Positions 1 to 12,000 of a stretch of DNA of 64,000 nucleotides are shown one piece after another (within the stretch, counting starts at the first letter, position 1; every line of letters starts with the position of its first letter). The position numbers and the translations under genes are program-made. A model generated the notes under the pieces. It saw only the letters and a list, made by a program, of their open reading frames with translations, ran no database searches and had not been told where the DNA came from. This DNA comes from Candidatus Methylacidiphilales bacterium. Lineage in GTDB: Bacteria; Verrucomicrobiota; Verrucomicrobiia; Methylacidiphilales; JAAUTS01. Location: assembly GCA_028713655.1 (NCBI GenBank), contig JAQTNW010000012.1:1-64000 (forward strand), written 5' to 3'.

Positions 1-13
1 CCTCTTCCGATCT
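1..13. other. Illumina adapter remnant at contig end
   Basis: Bases 2-13 read CTCTTCCGATCT, identical to the 3' end shared by the standard Illumina sequencing adapters; base 1 differs from the adapter. It lies at the extreme edge of the window inside an otherwise open reading frame. These bases are best treated as untrimmed adapter, so the real genomic sequence starts near base 14. Confidence 0.85.
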
Positions 14-3000
14 ATGCTACCGTCTGTGGTCTGGGCGTTGGTGACGTTGAGCGAATCGTATTCGTCGATCGTGAGATCGCCCGTGCCGCTGATCAAGGCG
101 TTGAGAAGGTTGTTGACCCTTGTTTTGACGCTGACGGAGCTTTCGGCGAAGACTTCGAGATTGTTGGCCTGGAGCCAGGCGGACGTGGTCTGCGTGATGC
201 CGCCGTGATGGGCGTTGAGGGTGACCAGATTGTCAATATTGAACCCTGTGGTGCTGATCACGATGCCGCCCGTGGTGCCGCCGGACTCGGCCAGAAGATT
301 GGAGCCGGTGCCGGTTGCGGTGTAAGTGCCGGCAAGAGTGACGGAACCGTTGCCGCTGAAGACGCCGGCCTTGAATTGCAGGAGGCCGTCGAGCGTGGCG
401 GTGGAAGTGAAACTGCCCTGCGCGGTCAGGTCCGTGTCGGCGTTGATGAGGATGGTGTCGGCACGATAGTCGCCGGTGGTATCGAAGGTGATGGAACCGT
501 TGTGAGCCGTAGTGTTATCAATGTGATAGGCATCCAATTCCAGCGTATCGGCTGAGGAAAGAATGCCGGGATCCGGCGTTCCGGGCGAGCCGCCCGCGTG
601 GATGCTTGCGGCGCGAACGAGCAATTTGTCCTGGTAGGCGTAGTTGAAGAGATCGACGTGGCCGGTGTGAACCGTGTCGTTCCTGTCGCGGCCAATGACG
701 ATGGAGCCGAACTTGTAGGCCAGGCCGTTGACGGTGGCATCGCCCCAACTGTCGAGGATGGCCTTGGTGAGCGAGAGAATGGTTGGATCGGAGGAGGCTG
801 TGAGCTTGCCGACCTCGATATTTTTCAGATCCGTGTTGTTGAGAACTATGAGGTTGCCAGTGCCGTGGATGGCGCCGCTGCCAGCCGTGTAATTGAGCGT
901 CTGGGTGGTGGTGACGTCCTGCCATTGTGTGACCTGGGAAGTGACGGCCACGGGCACGATGCGATAGGTCCAGGTGACGCTTTGATAGAAGAAAGGCGGG
1001 AAATTAAAGCCGGTGATCGTCGGTTCCCAGACGTAGAGATACGAATAGGTCGTGACGGTGGTGGTGACTTGCGTGAGGGTGACGGTGGAACGGCTGACAC
1101 TGTAGGCGCCGGCGAGTTCGATGTCGTCCGCGACGATGGTAATGTCCTGCCCGCCGCCTGCCACGATGTTGCCGTAGGTGAGTTTGTGGCCCGGAGCCAC
1201 TTCGAGGCGGATCTGGCCGTTGGCGGTGGAGATGCCGTCGAGGTTCTGGCTGGCTCGGATGTTCAGATCGACCGCCGAATAGAGATAAATGCCCTGCAAT
1301 CCCGAAGCGTTGCTGGCGGACGAGGTGGAGGCGGAAATGGCGTTGCTTTGGACCTGAAGGGAATGGGTGCCGCCACCGGTTTCGCCAATGCTGTTCCTGG
1401 CTCGGATTTCGATCGAGCCGTGGTCTGCGCGGATGATGCCGCCGCTTTCAGCGGGCGCGTTATCCACCGAACCGGTGGGAACGTTGAGGGTGATGACACC
1501 GTAACCGTCACCACTGGTTCCACTGTTTTGAGAGATGTAAATGCCTCCCGAGGCGCCGACATAGAGGTCGGAGGTGAGCTGCGGGTTGGGGTTTTCGATG
1601 TTGATGCTGAGATTGCGCGCGTCGGCTGAATTTGCGTTTTGCAGGTTCAGGTTGTAAGCCGCGTCGAAAGTGCGGGTGAGAGTGAGGCTGACATCCGAAG
1701 TGCCGGTGAGGTTGACGTTCCCGACCAGGATGATGCGCCCGGTGGTGACGTTGCCGCCGACGATCGGCGTGTAGGTGCTGGGATTGTTGACATCACCCCA
1801 GATCAGGGTGGAATCGCCGGCATCGAGATCGATGCGTTCGATGCCGCTGAGCTGCATGTGTTCGCGGCCATTGGTGACATGTGTGGAGTCGTAGCTGATG
1901 GTGTCGGCAAAAGTCTGGGTCAGGAGCAGGCGGCTGTTGGAACCGGCGTTGTCGTTGATGTTGACGTTGCCGATGTTGAGCGCAGCGTCCTTGTTATAGA
2001 CCTTCTTGGGATCACCGAGATAGACGGCGTAAAAATTGGCGCCCAAACCGCCGATGAGGTTCAGGGTCTTGCCGGGGGCGAAATAGAACACGTTGTAGGT
2101 GTCGCCGCCCGATCCGCCCGTCCAGGTATCGATGCTGTTGGCGCCGCTGGGGTCGGTGGCAAAGTAGATGGTGTTGTCCCCCTGCTTGACGCTTTGCACC
2201 AGCGGGCCGAACTGGAACTTGAGCGGGGCGGTGGTGGTTGGAACAACGTAATCCGCAGTTCCGTCGTTGTAACCGCTGAGGGTGGCCCCGGCAAAAGAGA
2301 CGCTGTTGCCCGTGCCTGTGACGTAAATGCGGTCGCGCCCGAAATCGGTGAGGAAGTAGAACGTATCGCCGCCACCGTTGCCCTTGATGAGGTCCGAGCC
2401 CTGGTTGGAAACGATCTTGTCGGCGCCGGTGCCGCCATCGATCTCGGTATTGCCCTTGCCGGCAATGAGGTCGATCCCCTGGGCGAGCGCGTGCGCGTCG
2501 AGTGTGCCGACGCTGTCGCCGCCTTCAAGCCGGGAGCGGCCCCATGCGGTATTGTAAGCAATGCCGGCGCGCAGGACCGTGCTGCCCTGGCCGCCGAAGA
2601 AATCCACGGTGGCATATTGCAACGGGCTGAGGGTGAGCGTGGCGGAGCCGCTGCCTGACAAATCGATGGTAACGTTCCCAAGGTTGTCGTCGGCGTTGAT
2701 TTCCTCCTGGCCCTTGCCCGCATAACCCACGACGTGCTTGACGCCGTTGAATCGCTGGTAGTAGGTCGTGGCGGAGGAAGTGTAGGCAACGACGATATCC
2801 TCGCCTGATGTGCTGTCTCCTCCGACATGGTAGAGCCGGAAGACTTCGTTGCGGTTGTTGACGTCCAGGAAAATGCGGTCGCCGGCATGGGGGCCCATGT
2901 TCAAGACCAGGGTGTCGCCGGTCTGGGTGCCGAGCTGGATGCTGCCGCGGGTGGCCTCAAAGGTGTGGTCGAAGAGGTAGATCGAAAATTCCTTGTTGAA

Positions 3001-6000
3001 GATGCGCTTGGTGATGGGGCCGACGAAGGGAATCGGGATGGTCAGATCAATATAGATCACCACCCCCACCTTGCCGTACACGCGAACGTCGAAGAGTGAA
3101 TCGCCATGGTCCCAGAGCCAGTTGATTTCGCGCTGGTATAGACGATCGGTGCCCTCGGGAATGTTCCAGAAAAATTCCACGCCGACTTCCAAGTAGGCCT
3201 GGACGCCGACTTCGATCAGGCCGAAGTTGAGGGCGACACCCACGGAAAAGCGCGCGGAGATACCAAAGGCGGGAATGCGCTGGCTTTGGGTGATATCGGC
3301 ATTGCTGGCATCCTTGTTGGTCCAGTAAAACCCGTTGCTGTCCCAGCCGAAGCTGAGGTGGATGAAGACTGAAATTTGGAAGCCGAGGGTCATGCCCAGT
3401 GGTGGGAAGGCGGGCAGCGGGAAAAAGCGCGTGTAGGAAAAACCGAGGGTGAGCTTGGGAAGTTCAACGCGCAGCAGGTCCGCGTTGTTGCCCATCATGA
3501 GATTGACAGCGGTCAGGTTGGAAAGAGCGCCGAGTTGGAAGCCGCCACCCTGGATGTTGGCGATGACGCGCTTTTTGCCGCCGCGGTCGTCGTTCCGCTC
3601 GAGTGCGTCGCGCACGCTCTTTTTGAACGCTTCCTTGATGGAGCCGCTGACGCCGGAGGCTTTGGGGTCCGACGAAAAATAATCACCGTCGCGGAAGCTT
3701 TCAAACTTTTGAGAAAACTTGTTGGGTGTATTCAGGGGTTCCGTGAGGGCGTCGGAAAGTTTCTGGAAGCGGGAGCGGTTGTCTTCCTCATCCTCATCGT
3801 CCTCTTCGGCATCCTCCTTAATGTACTGTTTGACCTCGCGCATGGCGCGGTCTTCCTTGTATTTGTCGAAGGCTTCCTTGTTGTCGTCCTGGCCGAAACC
3901 CCAGATTTTGATGTCCTGGCTGGGTCCTAATGTCGTGCCGCCAAGGCTGACGCGCGGGTTGTTGCTGGTGCGGCTGTTGAGGGCCGCAAACCTGGGCAGG
4001 TCGCCCAGCAGCTTGTCCATCGTGTTGATCGTGGCCAGGAAGATGGCGAAAGGCGTACCGAGGAAATCGCCGGGGATGAACGGCTGGGCCATCCACTCCG
4101 TCCCCGGAATCGGGGTGGTCATAAACTTGATGAACGGGCGGATGGCGTCGGTGGTCTTGGAATAAAACTGCAGGGACGCATACAGCGGGCCACCGAGGTA
4201 ATCCTTGACGTCGATGGTGATGTTTTGGAACGCGATGAAGGTGGAGCCTTCCTTGCCGTTGGCGGTAAGAAGGCTGCGATTGATGCGCCAGGTCGGTGAA
4301 GCTTTCTGGTATTCGTCGGTGCTGGCGGTCTGATCGATGATTTTCTGGCCCAGAACCGTGTCCCCGAGGCCGGCGAGTTTGGCGTCGAAGGTCAGCAGGC
4401 TGCTGCCGGTGCCGAAGCGTTTGGAATAAAACATGTCGGCCTGGTAGGAAGGGATGAGGCCGCCGGCCTGCGATTCAATTTGCAGGTGGATGTCGGCGTC
4501 GGCGTTCAAGTCATAGCGCATGACAGAACCCGCGCCCGGGCCGAGAACCGTTTCGTCCGCAAGCTGGACGGTTGAAACGCCGCGGTTGCCGGCGCCGACG
4601 CGGTTGGTGCCGGTCCCGGTGTTCAGGTTGAAAAGGAAGTTTCCGAAAAAGCCCGAGCCTTTGCCGTCGGTTGAGTAATCCGCGCGCCCGTCCGCCACGC
4701 GGATGCTAAGCTGGTTGAGCTGGCTGTTGAAATCCTTCTGCACGAAAGGCTGAATGCCGGCCGTATTGATGTCGCCGTCCAGTTCGGCCTGGATGCCGAT
4801 GTTGATGAGCGGCGCCGTTGGGGCGGTGGAACCGCTGGTCTGGGTCGGGTTGAAAATGTAGAACCCATCGACCACATCCATGCCAAACCCGAAATTGAGC
4901 TGGAAGGAGCGGCGGAGATTGACGCCGCCGGTGGTGGCGGTGGCGACGCCGTTGCTGAGGGTGGCGTTGGTGCGGTTGGAGAGGGTCAGGCCGAGTGTGG
5001 AGTCGCCCATGTCAATCGTGTCGATGACGACCGAGTTGGCGTAGGTATCGAGCGTTTTGTTAAGCGTGAAGGAGAATTCGACCGCGCTGCCGGTGATTTT
5101 CTCGAATTTCAGACCCTCGGGCGTGGTGCCGTAATAATTGGGGTTCGACTGGTCGTCGATGTTCCAGGTCTGGCCGATGACAGTGATGCCGACATCCGTG
5201 ATGGCGCTCAGGTAGCCGACGCCGTTGGGGCCGAGGGCGTCATAGAGCGCGTTGCGGATGTCGTTGACCGGTTTGAGAGGATCAAGGCGCAGGTAGGAAC
5301 GGATGCGCGTCGTGAGGTCGTCGCGGAAATCCTCGATGAAGCCCGTGTAGTTCGGGAGGCTGGCGCCGAGCAGCGGCAATTCGATCCCGGTGGCGCGGTC
5401 CATGCCGAACTGGAGGTTGAACAGCGCAAGGTCGAGGGCGTCGCCCATGAAGGACCAGTCGCGCAGGAGCGAAAGCACATCGCTGGGCGGCACGGTGTGG
5501 AACAAATCCGGCAGGGGATTAAATTGCACCGCAATGAGCGAGGTGTTGAAAAATTTATCCAGACCGGAACCGGTGTAGGCATTGATGACGGTTTCGTTGT
5601 CGTTCGGAACGAGAATGTGCAGGGTGGGCAGGTCCGGCATGGACTTGTAAAGGTCGTCGTTGACGATGCCGGTTCCGAGCAGGCCGAGATTTTTTTTCTC
5701 GATATCCGTGAGGCTGCCGAGGTCCTTGGTGATGACAGTTTGCCCGCCGGTGTTGGGTATGATGATGACGGAGAGCGGCAGATCCGCCACAGCCTGGCCG
5801 ATGGCGGAAAAAGCCAGCCAGGGAGCGGTCAGGGTGCCGTTGACATCGTAATCGCCATAGACATGGGCGGCGTCCCCGGAGAAATTGATGGGTTCGGATG
5901 AGCTGATGGCGCCGAGAAGATGGTTGGTCTGGATGAAACGGATGCCGCCGTTGTAAACGCCGCGTTCGACAGCAACGCGGAGATATTGGATTTTGGCGAC

Positions 6001-9000
6001 AGAATTTGCGAAATCGACGCGCTGCAACTGCCAGTGGGTCGTGGAGCTGCCCAGGCTCACAATTTCGTAGATGCCGTTCTGATAGTTGCCCTGATAGGTT
6101 GTGGTGGACGGGTTCAGGTCTGTCTGGCCCTGATGCATCAGGAGAATGTGATCCCCGACCTTCAAATCACGGATGCCGTCGATGCTGGTCTGCGTGATGA
6201 CAGCCTGGTTGATGGAATCCCAGGCTTGGATGGCCAGATTTTTCAGGAACCCGTTGCCAACCGCAGTAAGGGTACCTGCGGTGTTGTCATAGACAGCCAC
6301 CTGCCCCAAGCCGGAAGCCGTGTTGATATCACCGGTTGAGGCGGCCACGACGGAATAGGGCAGTTGCTTGGCGGCCACGCCGCCGAAGCTGGCGACATCA
6401 AGGTCGAACACCGCCGGCTCGATCAGGCGCGAGAACCGCACGATGGAAGTGTTCAGATCGACAATTGTGGCGGTTTCCTTGAACACTTTGCCGCCGTAGA
6501 GCGTCCCACCGGAAGCGACGGCGACCTTGATGCCGTTGAGCTCGGCGACGCTATTAAACGAAGTGCTGCGCGTGAGGACCCATTTGACCGAGGCGGTGCC
6601 CAGGGTCGTGAGTTTGTAAACGCCGTTCTGGGAGCCGTCGGTCTGGTTGTTGACCAGCACCTGTTGATTCAAGGCAAGAGTGACGCCATCGATTGTTAAC
6701 ACGCCATTGGCGGAAGCTGTCAGCGTGTTGGCGCCGCTGTTGAAGACGGCGTTCAAATCCGCCGTGGTGGCGGCATTCACCGTAACGGCCGCGGCAACGG
6801 GCGTATCCGTGGTGACGGCATCGATGTCGTACATTTGAGGCGTGCCGTTGGCGTCCGGCAGGGCAACCGTTCCCTCCGCGTTGACGGCAACAGCCGAAGG
6901 CCGCAAGGCAACCACGCCATAGGGGTTTGTGCCGGTCTGGACGGTGACAACACCCTGGCTGATCAAATAATTTTTTGGATTGGCAACAGTGCCGCCCGAG
7001 GCGGTTCCGCCGACGACAGCGGCCTTGCCCGTGGTGGCATCACCGACGGTCATGCGTGTGAGCTTGAACGGCGTCGAGGCGCTGCCGGTGTCAATGACTT
7101 GATAGACTCCGTTTTGGGCCGTCACGGCCTGGTTTTTCAGCAGGACGAAATCGCCATTGGCGAGGGTGACGCCATCGATGACAAGCGCGCCGTTGGCAGC
7201 CGCGGTGAAAAGCGGGAGGAAAAAGTCGTTCGAGGGGTCGGCATCGGTTGTATAATCAAGGTAGGCGCCGGCCAGGGCGGCGGCGGTTGCCGCTTTTACC
7301 GTGACGGTCGGTACATCCTTGATCATGAAATAAGAGCCGCCGTTGAGAGTGCCGCGCGTGATTTGCACCTTCAGCCAGGTCAGGGAATCCGTGGTGCGCG
7401 CCAGGACCCATTTGCTGCCGGCGCTGCCGATGGAGATGACGTCGTAGAGCCCGTTCTGTGTCGTATCACCTTGGTTTTTGACCAGTACGCTGTCGCCGAC
7501 CGCGACGGTGATTCCATCAAGAATGAGCCCGCCGTTGGCCGAAGCCGTCAATGTGGGCTGGGTCTGCGTTCCATCATAGACGGCAGACAGGGCCTGTGTG
7601 GTGGCGACGGAGGCGATGCTGGGACTGTTGACGTCGCCGGGGGCGACGACTTCCTTGCCTTGATCGTTGATCCAACTGTAACCCAGGCGCAGATGATTGG
7701 CGCCAGCGGGAAGATCGGAGGTGTAGGAGTCGCCGTCGAGGAAAAACCGGGTTTCGAAGAAATGGCCGGAGGCGGGCTCGTTGAGGACGGGTGTGGGTTC
7801 GACGACCTCTCCGTCCTTGACGAGGACGATATCCATGTCGAGGGAAAGCTTGGAGAGCGCTGAAAAATCCACATTCATGGGATTGGCCGGATTGCCGGCG
7901 AGCGCCGAGAGTCCGAGCAGGCTTTGTTTGACCAGGCCGCTATTTTGGGAGCGGTCGGCAAGCGTGGCCAGATCGACGTAGAGCGGAAGAGTGGCAGTGA
8001 CGGTCCGGACCAGGTCGAAACCGATTTGGATGGCAGCCTGGAAGGTGGAGCCACTGCCGGAAGTAACCAGGTTGAGAGTGATGTCCGATTCGTTCAACTG
8101 AAAGCCCGAGGCCAGTGTGCGCCGCATTTCCTGGAGACTCTTCGGCGGGTTGAGCAGGATCTGGTCAATGATGTGGTTGAACTCGATTCCAAAATCGTAG
8201 GCATCGACGAGGCCGGATTTGACGAAAAACAGCTTGGAGGCAAACGGCCCCTGCGGGTCATGTTTCATCCAATCGCTGATGAGATCGCCCACGCGCCAGA
8301 GGGATGTGACGACATCGTAGAACGCCAGGCGGCTGAGCAATTCGGTATGATTGGTGTTGTTAAATGTCAGGTCGGGCGGTGGGAGCCGGCTGAAACTGCT
8401 GACGCCCGCGCCGATGCTGGATGACGCTGCATCACCGGTGGGTTGGTAGGCGATGAGGATGAAGGCGCCGGAGCCGAAGTTGAGATTCGTAACGGAAGAT
8501 CCCGCATAGGAACTGGCCGGGTCGTTCGGGAAGGAAAGCGAGGTGAGCTTGAGGCTGGCGGCGGTGCTGTCTTCGATGTTCAGTTGGGTGGTGAGGCCGG
8601 GGAAGTCGCTGCGGTTGCCGCCGAACGCGCTCATGAGGTCCTGCATGCGATCGACGGTGCCTGAAACCTGGTATTCGCTTTCCGCCACGACATCCAGATC
8701 CGCATGGTCAAAGGCAAAATCGATGAAGCCGAAATTGGCCGTGCCCGCCAGATCACCGCTGCGCACCTCGGCGCGTCCTGTTAGGAAGATGTTGGAAAGG
8801 GTGCTGTCGCTGCCGCGGATGCCGATCCTGGATTCCTCGGCAGGGAAGCCCAGGTCGGTGTAGCCGTTGTTCACGGTTGTGGTGGGGGCAAAGCGGAGGT
8901 TGAGAATATCGACAGGCGCGTCATCCCTCAGCGCCAGTTGGACACGCGAGGCGGAGGAGATGGCGATGGCCTGGATGAACTGGCCTGCATTGTAGGACGT

Positions 9001-12000
9001 GCCGTTCAGCGTCAGTGTGGTGGCAGCAAGCGCACTGTTAAGGTCGGTGATCAAATCGCCGATGTTCGCGTTGGTTGTGGTGTCGCTTGCAGGCAGGGTA
9101 ACCGTGGTGTAATCGGACCCGTTGATGGAAAGATCGAAATTCAGATCGTGGGACAACTGGAAATCGGTCGGATTTTGCAGCGTGGATGAGATGACACCGA
9201 GAATGGCCCGGCTGGATTCCTTGTTGTTAGTGGGTGCGAACAGCAGGTCGTCGAGCGCGGCGTTGGATTTGCCATCGCTGTACTGTGAATTGATCTGGAG
9301 GTTCCACGAGCCTCCCGCGGGGAAGAAATCGGTGCTGAGCTTGAAGCGGATTTTGTTGTCGGCGGCGCTGTTGTCAATATAGGCAATGAGTTTGGGGGTA
9401 ACGCCGCCCTGGCTGAGGTCGTCCTTCGCCAGAATGGCGGTGTTGATGTCATCGACCAGATTCTGGTAGCTCGTGTTGTCCGCCGTGTCCGCGGCGCTGA
9501 CTTGAAAGACGTCCAGGGTCCCGTCGGGCAGTTGCACGGTGAAGAACGCGTCCGTGGCCAGGGTGTAGCCGCCGACGGAGGTGTCAATCGCGTTGTCGGC
9601 AATGATGGGATTGAGACCGACGCCGAGATAAACGCGTTTGGAAAGTTCAACCTGCCAGGTGTTGGCGCCCGTGGCGGTGCCGGTAAACGTAAAACCCAGT
9701 GTGCCGCCGTTGTTCACGGCCGTGACGGGCGTGGAAACGGGGATCGCGCTGTTGATGTCGGCAACCAGATCGTCAAGGGTTGTATTGGCGCTGGTTGACG
9801 AAGCCGGAATCCTGACAATGGAATTGCTTCCATCCGGCAGTGTGATCTGGAGATAGGAATCGCCGCTCAACACGTAGCCGGTGCCCGCGGTGAACGGTTC
9901 GGTGCCGCCCTGGACGCCGATGGTGGCGTTGTCGAGCCCGGCATAAAAATAAAATTCCGCGGGATTGGAAGCGTTCGTGGTGGTGCTGAAACCCAGTTTG
10001 CCCGCAGCGGAGTTGGGCTGCAGGACCGGGTCGTGTGAATACGTCGGGACATTGACCGTCAGCGAGTGGCTGCTGCCCGCCACCGTGCTGAGCCGGATGA
10101 CATCGCGGCCATATTGATCCGACGTATCGACCGAGACGGTCAACTTCGAGTCCAACCCGGCAGCCAGGATTTTGGCTGTGAGCAAATCCGCATAGTCCTG
10201 TGTTGAGATGTCGGACGAGGTTTCCGCCGCTGTGATGAGAAGATCGTGACTAACGCCGTCGTCCAGTACGACGCGGATGAGGCTGTCGTAGGTAAGCTGC
10301 CCGTCCCAACTGGGAATCATGACGGGGAGATCCACCGTCAGGGATTCCGAGGATGTGGGCGGCTGGATCAAATCCACGCCAAGCGTGAAGCGCAGATCGT
10401 CGCTGCGGGTCACGGTTTCAAGTGTGCTGGATGCGAGGTTGGTGATCTGTCCGGTGCTGGTCTGGCCGTAGGAGTTGGCAAAACTCATTTTAACATCGGT
10501 CAGGTCGGAAAGGCTGCCGGCGCCGAAATTTTTGTCGGCGAAAAGCCGGATGGGAAAACTGAAGGACGGTGAGATGCCGCTGAGCAGGTTGCCACCGCTG
10601 TAAGTGGGTGTGGACTCGAGCAATCCCTCGTTCAATCCCGCCTGGCGCATGGCCAGGGAAATGGCATCCGCCAGATCGGCAATCGAGGCATAGACAGCTT
10701 GGGGCACAACAACGGTGACAGCAGCTCCACCGTTGATCGAAAATGTCAGGGTACGATTGGTCGCGCTGGCAGAGTTGAAATCGGAAAGCGTGATGGCGCT
10801 TTGGGAATGAACGGAGTTCGTGCCGTTGCTGGGGTTGGCGAGATGGAGCTTTGAGAGGCCAGGGCCGCCGATGGTGATGGTGCTCGTGTTGCCGGTCCAG
10901 GCGGAAAAGCTCAGGCCCATGTTTCCGGAACCGGTGTCGTAGGGCTGTACCTTGACCTGAGGCACGCCGGTGGACTGGCGCAGGCGGGTGACGAATTCCT
11001 CGATATTTGAAAAGTTGGGTTTTCGCTCCTCGCCCGAGGTGGCGATGATGCGGGCGGCGACACCGTAGATGTTGAGTTGCCCCAAACCGGTGGTTGTGAG
11101 TGTGGCGGCCGTGACAGTCAGCGCTGAAGATGCGGCGCCGGTGGAGATGGACTGGATTTTTCCGGTTCCCGCGCCCGCGTTCAGGGCGAAAAATTCAATG
11201 GTGTCGGTAAGGTTGTTGGAAGCGTCCGCAATGGCCCGGACATCGACCCCCGTGCCGGCGGCCGGATCGAGCAGCCCCGCGCGGACCAGCGCGTCGTGGA
11301 TGTCGGAGACCAGGTCCGCGACCCGGGAATTGACGGCATCGCCGTAGTAATCCAGCGTGGTGTTGCCGTTGATGAAAAGGGTTGTTGTTAGGGGAGTCGC
11401 GGAACCGTCCCGGGTGACGCTGATGTTGATCGAGGGGGCGGTGGCCGTGGTGGCCGTCATGGCCAGCCGCGAAAGGCCCGTGCCGCTGACGGAAAGTTCG
11501 TAAATCTCGGCTGAACCGTAAAATTCCAGGCCCTGGCCTCCACCGGCAAGTTGGACCACACGCACAAGCACGCCGCTTTGGGTGGCGCTGTCGTAGAGAT
11601 TTTGCGCCTGGAGAGCGGTAACGATCGCCGCGCGCAATTGGTTCAGCGAGGTGTAGTAGGCGGCGGGGATCTGGATGCTGGCCGTGAGGTAGGAAGCCGT
11701 TCCGTTATCCTGTTTCCGGATGGTAAACGTTAGGTCGGAAGGGGTGTTGAATGCGGAGACAACGACCGGCGTGGCGGAGCTCAGTGTGTAGGCGTTGGTC
11801 GAGGAGCCGGTCAGGGTCGCGCCAAGATTGAAAAATGAAACCCCGGCCCCGCCCAGTGTGAAGGTTTGGGGCGAGCTGCCTGCGCAGATGAATTGCAGGC
11901 CGTAGTCGGAGCCGACAGCCACAGCCGTGGCCAGGATGCCGCTGCCGTTGCTGACGTCGTAGAGACCCTGTGTCACGAGCGCCTTTTGCACAGCGGCGGC

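Noticed and set aside
598-2658. Two long plus-strand open frames (598-1629 and 1639-2658)
   Set aside because: They lie exactly antisense, codon against codon, to the giant minus-strand gene. Their composition (runs of G, V, A, D) is what the complement of its T/S/N/G-rich codons gives, and they match no family.
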